A stretch of 13,936 bases of DNA from CAZHBD01 sp964530555 (GTDB lineage: Bacteria > Patescibacteriota > Saccharimonadia > Saccharimonadales > AWTP1-31), in contig CAZHBD010000023.1 of assembly GCA_964530555.1 (NCBI GenBank), positions 1 to 13,936 on the forward strand. Direction: 5' to 3'. This document shows positions 1 through 3,998 of the stretch, one piece after another. The position numbers and the translations under genes were made by a program. How positions within the stretch are numbered: position 1 is the first letter of the stretch; every line of letters starts with the position of its first letter. The notes under the pieces are model-generated. The model did no database searches. It had not been told where the DNA came from and saw nothing but the letters and a program-made list of their open reading frames with translations.

Positions 1-142
1 TATCAGAGTATATATAGTGCCTACCGCCTCCTTCCAAGAGGTTCCACAGCTTATCCTGCCAAGACCTCGGTGAAACTTCTCTGACGCTTGCCTGCATAGT
101 TTCAGAGGTTACAGGATCTAATTCAAACTCGATTTTTGCCAT
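1..142 (-). CDS. Hypothetical protein, N-terminal 47 residues only (cut by window edge)
   Basis: The frame opens with ATG at 142-140 and stays open to the window edge. The peptide begins MAKIEFELDPVTSETMQASV and continues to about residue 47 (ends ...GGGRHYIYSD). The start is supported by a clean AGGAG Shine-Dalgarno sequence at 148-152, 5 nt before the ATG. I do not recognise the family. The visible part is soluble, rather acidic at first, with no signal peptide or membrane segment. An intrinsic terminator (181-206) and a structured RNA lie immediately upstream on the same strand, with no convincing promoter between them and the ATG. The gene may therefore be expressed by read-through of that terminator. 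The real length and function cannot be judged from this window. Confidence 0.6.
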   Translation of the reverse strand, partial: MAKIEFELDPVTSETMQASVREVSPRSWQDKLWNLLEGGGRHYIYSD

Positions 143-180
143 GCTTACTCCTAATTACCTTTATATACTATACTCTCAAA

Positions 181-206
181 CAAAAAGAACCCTTGTTCAA
201 GGGTTC
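181..206 (-). terminator. Intrinsic terminator upstream of the left-edge gene
   Basis: On the minus strand a perfect 9-bp inverted repeat, GAACCCTTG / CAAGGGTTC with a 2-nt spacer (187-206), is followed at once by TTTTTG (186-181). This is a textbook Rho-independent terminator. It ends the roughly 120-nt transcript predicted from the promoter at 306-334 and lies 38 nt before the ATG of the next gene, the geometry expected of an attenuator. Confidence 0.75.
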
Positions 207-299
207 CGTCTGTCACATAAAGCTCCCATTCGTTTGAATGGCTCGCATTGAGCTTCTCGTCTTTTTTTGTTTTTGAATGAACGGTCGTTTTTTCGACTC
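181..299 (-). ncRNA. Predicted structured small RNA or attenuated leader, about 120 nt
   Basis: The RNA is bounded by a consensus promoter (306-334) and an intrinsic terminator (181-206), giving a predicted transcript of about 119 nt. Visible structure in 5' to 3' order on the minus strand: a small hairpin GTCG-AAAAAA-CGAC (297-284); an A-rich single-stranded stretch (about 279-262); a hairpin with outer stem GAGCTT/AAGCTC written on the plus strand (250-255 with 220-225) and inner stem CCATTC/GAATGG with a 4-nt loop (226-241); then the terminator stem. A competing short stem GCTC/GAGC overlaps the outer stem, so two folds are possible. It does not resemble SRP RNA, tmRNA, a T-box or a riboswitch that I know. 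A 11-codon open frame (248-213) has no good ribosome binding site. Whether it acts in trans or controls the gene at 1-142 is unknown. Confidence 0.45.
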
Positions 300-305
300 T
301 AGGCT

Positions 306-334
306 AGTATATCAAGCTAATGGGTGATGTGCAA
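306..334 (-). promoter_or_regulatory. Sigma70-type promoter for the small RNA/leader
   Basis: The minus strand reads TTGCAC (334-329), 17-bp spacer, TATACT (311-306). Both boxes match consensus well and the spacing is ideal. The predicted start is near 299. It lies 90 bases downstream of the khpA stop, separating the small RNA from the upstream operon. Confidence 0.7.
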
Positions 335-423
335 CAACATATCGGGAAGAGCAGAACCGTTTCACGTAGTGATTTCGAATTTATTTCGACAAGTTCGATG
401 AGAAACCTTGAAAGGGTGTCTCA

Positions 424-876
424 TTAAATATCAAGGTCGTCTAATTCAGCCAGCTCTTCGCGCGTCTTACTCACAACATCGCTTTCTACTGGTTTGTCTT
501 CAGCAGGTTTTTCCGGCGTATTTTCATCGTCATCATCGAGTGGTGGCTGGGCCCCAGAAGCGGTTGTCTCGTCTATCTCGTTACTGGCTGCTGGTTCTGG
601 TGTGCGTTCAGGGCGGTGCCCATCCTGAGGCCCATTATCAACAATCTTAAGGTTGTAACGTGCATCATTCTTGGTGCCGAGGGCGCGCAGTAAGGTACGT
701 AGGCTCTGCGCGGTAGCACCTCGCTTGCCAATGATTCGGCCTAGGTCTTCAGGATCAACGGTCAGCTCGAGAAGCACGCCCTTCTCGTCAACGCTGCGAA
801 CGATAGAAACAGCCTCCGGTTTACTGACGAGTGACTTTACGACAAATTCGACAAATTGTTGGTCAATACTACTCAT
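424..876 (-). CDS. khpA: KH-domain RNA-binding protein KhpA with acidic tail
   Basis: This 150-residue protein has a single KH domain (about residues 1-80) of the KhpA/YlqC type. The RNA-binding loop IIGKRG gives the GxxG signature at residues 50-53, followed by the helix beginning ATAQSLRTLL. KhpA proteins are small cytoplasmic RNA chaperone-like factors, usually about 75-85 residues, often encoded directly after rpsP as here. Unusually, about 70 further residues follow (81-150), rich in Asp, Glu, Pro and Ser with a DDDD run, predicted disordered, ending in a short charged segment. The start is supported by GGAG 9 nt upstream, and an extended -10 in the gap to rpsP suggests its own promoter. 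The usual rimM/trmD/rplS neighbours are absent. KH identity is firm; the role of the tail is unknown. Confidence 0.9.
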   Translation of the reverse strand: MSSIDQQFVEFVVKSLVSKPEAVSIVRSVDEKGVLLELTVDPEDLGRIIGKRGATAQSLRTLLRALGTKNDARYNLKIVDNGPQDGHRPERTPEPAASNEIDETTASGAQPPLDDDDENTPEKPAEDKPVESDVVSKTREELAELDDLDI

Positions 877-906
877 ACTGTTAGCTCCACGTTAGGTAAC
901 GCTTGT

Positions 907-915
907 ATTATATCA
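907..915 (-). promoter_or_regulatory. Extended -10 promoter for khpA
   Basis: The minus strand reads TG-A-TATAAT (915-907), a perfect -10 with the TGn extension, 30 nt before the khpA ATG. No good -35 box is seen at 16-18 bp, which extended -10 promoters can do without. It lies in the rpsP-khpA gap, which shows no terminator. Confidence 0.5.
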
Positions 916-939
916 AAATCTGGCGGTAGTGTACGGAGT

Positions 940-1392
940 TTACGCGTTATCCTTAGTTGCAGGCGCTTCAGCTGTTTCTGCTGTAGGCTCTTCTGCCGCC
1001 GGCACTTCTGTCGTTGTCTCAGTCGCTTCGGTATCGGCTGGGGCTTCTTCGTTTGCAGCCTCAGGACTAGCTTCTTCTGCAGGTCGATTTTTGCGAAGTT
1101 TTTCGGGGTTACGAATAGTTCGCTTGTGATCAGCGTCCAATACTACCCAATCAGGCAGTTTGATACCTTCAGACTTAAAAAGACGAGCCGTTCGTTCAGA
1201 TGGTTGCGCACCATTCTTTAGATAAAAGGTAGCCTTATCTTTATCGATCTGTACTTCTTTGGTGTGAGGGTTATAGCTACCAATCTGAGCAACTACGCGG
1301 CCGCTCGAAGGTGTTTGGCGGCTATCTTGCACAACAACACGAAACATGGCTTGACCTTTTCGTCCAGTGCGCTGCATGCGAATAGCGAGCAT
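940..1392 (-). CDS. rpsP: 30S ribosomal protein bS16 with acidic Ala/Glu-rich tail
   Basis: Residues 1-100 are a standard bS16: the opening MLAIRMQRTGRKGQAMFRVV, then DSR, GSYNP (38-42), the YLKNGAQPSERTARLF segment (57-72) and a Leu-Pro-Asp-Trp end. bS16 binds 16S rRNA early in small-subunit assembly. Typical family length is about 80-100 residues; this one has about 47 additional residues (104-150) that are almost only Ala, Glu, Thr and Pro and are predicted disordered and acidic. The start fits the family N-terminus and has AAGGA about 10 nt upstream. A consensus promoter (1440-1468) lies just before it, overlapping the rnc stop codon, so S16 can be made independently of the nusB-rnc block. 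khpA follows on the same strand. Confidence 0.97.
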   Translation of the reverse strand: MLAIRMQRTGRKGQAMFRVVVQDSRQTPSSGRVVAQIGSYNPHTKEVQIDKDKATFYLKNGAQPSERTARLFKSEGIKLPDWVVLDADHKRTIRNPEKLRKNRPAEEASPEAANEEAPADTEATETTTEVPAAEEPTAETAEAPATKDNA

Positions 1393-1439
1393 AAATAAAT
1401 CGTTCCTTTATCTTACGTTAATTATTACGATTGAAACTA

Positions 1440-1468
1440 ATTATAGATGTAATCAAACCGAAAGTCAA
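1440..1468 (-). promoter_or_regulatory. Strong promoter for rpsP
   Basis: The minus strand reads TTGACT (1468-1463), 17-bp spacer, TATAAT (1445-1440): 5/6 and 6/6 consensus with ideal spacing. The -35 box overlaps the TGA stop of rnc (1467-1465). Predicted leader of about 40 nt before the rpsP ATG. Confidence 0.8.
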
Positions 1469-2184
1469 CGTTCGGCACCCCTGTTTACATCAGTATACTC
1501 CAGCAAGGCTGCTTCGGCGGCCTTTTGTTGGCCGGCCTGCTTGCTTGGGCCAACACCTTGACCTACTAGCTTACCGCCCACAAAAACCCCTACGGTGAAG
1601 GTTTTATCATGGTCAGGACCCTCCTCGCTCAGTACTTTGTAAATTGGGGTCATGCCGTCCTTACTCTGAGCTTTCTCTTGCAGATGCGACTTCGGATCCA
1701 TCCACGAGCCGCTCGTGAGGATCTCTTCGAAGGTACAAAGTAAACTACGCTCAATAAAGGACTTGGACGGTTCATACCCTTGGTCCAGATACAACGCACC
1801 AATAACCGCCTCGAAGGAGTTGGCCAAGATCTGAGCTCTTGCACGCTCAGTACCACGGCGCTCGCCACGACTCAAACGAAGAAGCGGTTCAAAACCTTCC
1901 CGGTCGGCTGCCGCACTAATACTTTCAGTACGCACCAAGGCACTTCGCCAGTTAGTCAAAATGCCCTCTGGATCGGGGTAATTATTGTACAAATACTCCG
2001 TTACGACCAGCTCCAAAACCGCATCACCAAGGAACTCCAGCCGCTCGTTATGCTCACTGACCGTTTTGCGGTGCTCGTTGACATAGGAGCGGTGCGTAAA
2101 GGCGGTAACCAGCAGACTAATATCCTGGAAGGTAACCTGGAGCACATCTTTAGCGAACGTTACGTAAGGGCTACTGTTTTGCAT
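1465..2184 (-). CDS. rnc: Ribonuclease III
   Basis: This 239-residue protein has the full RNase III layout: a nuclease domain (about 10-150) with the signature NERLEFLGDAVLE (46-58), and a C-terminal double-stranded RNA-binding domain (about 164-231) with KSHLQEKAQ, a GP...KTFTVGV strand and KQAGQQKAAEAAL. RNase III cleaves double-stranded RNA, processing rRNA precursors and mRNAs, with two metal ions. Visible metal and catalytic residues are E47, E50, D54 and E125. The position equivalent to E. coli D114 reads Asn here (ILANSFEA, N122), a change I believe occurs in some other lineages. The gene starts inside the NUDIX gene (14-base overlap) without a Shine-Dalgarno site, so translation is probably coupled. 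Its stop codon overlaps the rpsP promoter. Confidence 0.95.
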   Translation of the reverse strand: MQNSSPYVTFAKDVLQVTFQDISLLVTAFTHRSYVNEHRKTVSEHNERLEFLGDAVLELVVTEYLYNNYPDPEGILTNWRSALVRTESISAAADREGFEPLLRLSRGERRGTERARAQILANSFEAVIGALYLDQGYEPSKSFIERSLLCTFEEILTSGSWMDPKSHLQEKAQSKDGMTPIYKVLSEEGPDHDKTFTVGVFVGGKLVGQGVGPSKQAGQQKAAEAALLEYTDVNRGAER

Positions 2185-2671
2185 CGCGTATATGTTTCAT
2201 GGCCAGCAGAATGAGCTTGCCAATGTCTTCGTAAGCTATTTTATCAAGGGCCTCGTTGGCCGGAAACCATTTGATGCCATTCATCCATTCCTCTGGCTTC
2301 AACGCATCCGTATCACCAAGAGCTTTGACCAAAAAGATTTCGGTCGTCATCAACACCAGACTGTTGGTTCGTCGGTAACGAAAGTTAATTTTACCTAGCC
2401 AATTGAGCACTTGTACATCGTGCAATCCGGTTTCCTCACCAATTTCACGCTTGGCGGTCTGTTTGGCCGACTCTCCGTCTTCAATATGCCCTTTCGGGAT
2501 AGTCCAGCGATTTTTGGCATCTTGAATCAACAAGATTTCGACTTGCTGGTTTTTTGGGTTATGGCGGAAGACAATCCCACCTGCGGTAGGTTCGCGCACC
2601 ACCTCGTTAATGGCTGGGCGGCGACGTTTGACAAATTTTCGTAGATTTTCAATTGGTTGTGGACGTTTCAT
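2171..2671 (-). CDS. NUDIX family hydrolase
   Basis: A 166-residue single-domain NUDIX protein. The complete Nudix box lies at residues 61-83: G61, E67, then REIGEETGL (75-83), matching GX5EX7REUXEEXGU with no deviations. NUDIX enzymes hydrolyse nucleoside diphosphates linked to another moiety, using metal held by the box glutamates. The basic N-terminus (RKFVKRRRPA, 11-20) is an extra about 25 residues ahead of the fold. It is sandwiched between nusB (4-base ATGA overlap) and rnc (14-base overlap), so all three are translationally coupled. The context suggests an RNA or nucleotide-pool role such as cap-like 5' end, dinucleoside polyphosphate or oxidised nucleotide removal, but the sequence does not fix the substrate. 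Confidence 0.9.
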   Translation of the reverse strand: MKRPQPIENLRKFVKRRRPAINEVVREPTAGGIVFRHNPKNQQVEILLIQDAKNRWTIPKGHIEDGESAKQTAKREIGEETGLHDVQVLNWLGKINFRYRRTNSLVLMTTEIFLVKALGDTDALKPEEWMNGIKWFPANEALDKIAYEDIGKLILLAMKHIRDAKQ

Positions 2672-3144
2672 ACGTTTTCTTTCTTAGCGGGTTTCGGCTC
2701 TCTCAAACTCAAAGGGGTCACTTCGTGTTGCTTCAGAAGGGTTCCTAGCACCCCGTTAATAAACTTCGAGCTATTATCGCTCCCAAACGCCTTAGCCAGC
2801 TCGACAGCTTCATTGATCACCACCTTTGCCGGAATATCTTTTGCCGTAATGAGTTCATATAGGCTCATACGCAGAATGATCCGGTCTATCCGCGCTATCT
2901 GGCTGATGGGCCACTCAGGTGCGACGGGCTGCAACAGCGCATCTAGGGCTGTATGATGTTTATCTACCCCTGTTACCAGCGACCGGATAAAGGCTAAGTC
3001 CTCGACAGTATCCTTGTAGCGCTCAAGGTTTCGCACCAAGACTTCTTCTAGACGTAAGTCGGTGTCGCCACAGTCCTGACGAAACTCTTGTTCGTACAAG
3101 GTTTGCAGGACCAAAATTCGACCGAGGTGACGATTGGAAGCCAT
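2668..3144 (-). CDS. nusB: Transcription antitermination factor NusB
   Basis: A 158-residue all-helical protein with the NusB pattern. The N-terminal helix has R-x-L-x-LQTLYEQEF; the middle has the Ile-Ala-Arg-Ile-Asp-Arg-Ile-Ile-Leu-Arg segment; and the C-terminal hallmark is IPAKVVINEAVELAKAFGS followed by SSKFINGVLG. NusB binds boxA RNA with S10 (NusE) and supports processive rRNA transcription. About 15 residues (KQHEVTPLSLREPKPAKKENV region) extend beyond the fold. ATG at 3144 is preceded by AGGA at a rather long spacing. It lies 53 bases downstream of rpmF on the same strand without a clear terminator, so it may be cotranscribed from the rpmF promoter. Confidence 0.95.
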   Translation of the reverse strand: MASNRHLGRILVLQTLYEQEFRQDCGDTDLRLEEVLVRNLERYKDTVEDLAFIRSLVTGVDKHHTALDALLQPVAPEWPISQIARIDRIILRMSLYELITAKDIPAKVVINEAVELAKAFGSDNSSKFINGVLGTLLKQHEVTPLSLREPKPAKKENV

Positions 3145-3180
3145 ATTGTTAATTTCCTAACTTTTCAGGTAACCACTACT

Positions 3181-3186
3181 AGTATA
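3181..3186 (-). promoter_or_regulatory. Possible -10 box ahead of nusB
   Basis: A TATACT hexamer (minus strand, 3186-3181) lies in the 53-base rpmF-nusB gap, about 36 nt before the nusB ATG. No acceptable -35 box is found 16-18 bp upstream and there is no TGn extension, so this is only a candidate secondary promoter. A short inverted repeat AGCGTA/TACGCT overlaps it. Confidence 0.25.
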
Positions 3187-3203
3187 GCGTACGAATTCTG
3201 AAG

Positions 3204-3350
3204 TTACGCTTTAGGCTTGGCGCTTTCGCGTCGCGTGGTGTACGCCTTAACGGGCGATTTTGCGTTAACTGCACGGGCCAGCTTGATGACCAAGTGACTC
3301 CGGCGAGTTCCGGTACGACGGGGACTGGTGCGTTTCTTGGGCTTACCCAT
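3204..3350 (-). CDS. rpmF: 50S ribosomal protein bL32
   Basis: A 48-residue, highly basic protein opening MGKPKKRTSPRRTGTRRSHL, the bL32 signature (normally PK-R-TS-S-R--RRSH). bL32 is a small protein of the large subunit near the peptidyl transferase region and exit tunnel. It has no cysteine at all, so it is the non-zinc form. I chose ATG at 3350, not the in-frame ATG 16 codons upstream (3398), because AAGGAG lies 8 nt before it and the upstream ATG falls in the -10 region of the promoter. Its promoter (3399-3427) is back-to-back with that of the divergent membrane-protein gene. nusB follows. Confidence 0.93.
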   Translation of the reverse strand: MGKPKKRTSPRRTGTRRSHLVIKLARAVNAKSPVKAYTTRRESAKPKA

Positions 3351-3398
3351 AGAGAGACAACTCCTTATAAAGACATTAGTGTTAATAAAGTTAGACAT

Positions 3399-3427
3399 AT
3401 TTTACCCTGTTAAACCGGAAAACTCAA
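3399..3427 (-). promoter_or_regulatory. Promoter for rpmF (and probably the nusB block)
   Basis: The minus strand reads TTGAGT (3427-3422), 17-bp spacer, TAAAAT (3404-3399). Predicted start near 3392, giving a leader of about 40 nt that contains the rpmF Shine-Dalgarno AAGGAG. The -35 box is 11 bp from the -35 box of the divergent promoter at 3439-3467. Confidence 0.7.
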
Positions 3428-3438
3428 GGAAAAAAGTA

Positions 3439-3467
3439 TTGACTTTTAAGCATAATTGGTATACAAT
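3439..3467 (+). promoter_or_regulatory. Promoter for the orphan membrane-protein gene, leaderless geometry
   Basis: TTGACT (3439-3444), 17-bp spacer, TACAAT (3462-3467); each box is 5/6 consensus. The -10 ends only 6 nt before ATG 3474, so transcription should start at or within a base or so of the start codon. No Shine-Dalgarno site fits in the remaining space. Confidence 0.75.
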
Positions 3468-3473
3468 AATCCC

Positions 3474-3995
3474 ATGACACATGTTTCTGGTCACGAAGTT
3501 GCCAAGGTTGTGCGTTTTGCAAAAGCCGACTACATCGAAGCAACTCCTCAACCCCTATCTGAGCGAGTTGGGCTACGAGTTCGTTATGCTCTCAGCATAG
3601 CCAATGCAGTTTTACGAGGCGACGAACCGCGTTACTCTCACCTTGAAGAGGTGAATATCTCTGCACGATCAGCACGACGGATAGGCGCAAGCTTTCTCGC
3701 CGCTACAGCTATCATGACTGGTGTTGGCGTAACCGAAATTATAACCTCTAGCACGACCGAACAGCACCCTTCTCAAGCCGACGAAACCAAGAAGCTTGTC
3801 GAATGCGTAAAGCCAATCTATGATCAATACCTCACTGGGGAGCGTATGACCACGGAAGGTCTTTCAGGCCCTCCGCGAACAGAGGTCGTCGAACAAGCAG
3901 CTCGAGTGTGCTATGACAGAGCCAACTACCAAGACTTGACAGCCGATCAGGCAGTAGTAATAGCCGACGAAGCTATTTTTGGCCACTCCAACTAA
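3474..3995 (+). CDS. Unknown predicted single-span membrane protein
   Basis: A 173-residue protein I do not recognise. Residues 1-68 are hydrophilic (MTHVSGHEVAKVV...), with a basic stretch SARSARR just before one hydrophobic segment, about residues 69-90 (GASFLAATAIMTGVGVTEII). A polar C-terminal part (about 91-173) has two cysteines (in LVECVKP and ARVCYDR) that could pair if this part is outside. The basic residues ahead of the span predict N-in/C-out topology. ATG 3474 is preferred over an in-frame TTG at 3456 because the -10 box lies inside that extension. It is the only plus-strand gene in the middle of the window, between divergent rpmF and convergent leuS (3 bases apart at the stops). 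Its terminator lies within leuS. Confidence 0.75.
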   Translation: MTHVSGHEVAKVVRFAKADYIEATPQPLSERVGLRVRYALSIANAVLRGDEPRYSHLEEVNISARSARRIGASFLAATAIMTGVGVTEIITSSTTEQHPSQADETKKLVECVKPIYDQYLTGERMTTEGLSGPPRTEVVEQAARVCYDRANYQDLTADQAVVIADEAIFGHSN

Positions 3996-3998
3996 GGC

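Noticed and set aside
213..248. Possible 11-codon leader peptide (MRAIQTNGSFM) within the small RNA
   Set aside because: No convincing Shine-Dalgarno site and no run of regulatory codons (such as repeated Trp, Leu or His). Its ATG lies in the hairpin bulge and it could occur by chance.
397..423. Imperfect inverted repeat just after khpA on the minus strand as a terminator
   Set aside because: Only a 4-bp core stem (CCTT/AAGG) with mismatches and no T-run follows; it does not meet intrinsic-terminator criteria.
856..1221. Plus-strand Arg/Cys/Ser-rich open frame opposite rpsP and khpA
   Set aside because: It is a shadow of the GC-rich acidic tail codons of two certain minus-strand genes; composition is not protein-like. 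The same applies to other long frames antisense to leuS, ddl, ilvE and rarA.
3351..3398. 16-residue N-terminal extension of bL32 from an upstream in-frame ATG
   Set aside because: The extension is not bL32-like and its start overlaps the -10 box region, while ATG 3350 has AAGGAG at the right distance.
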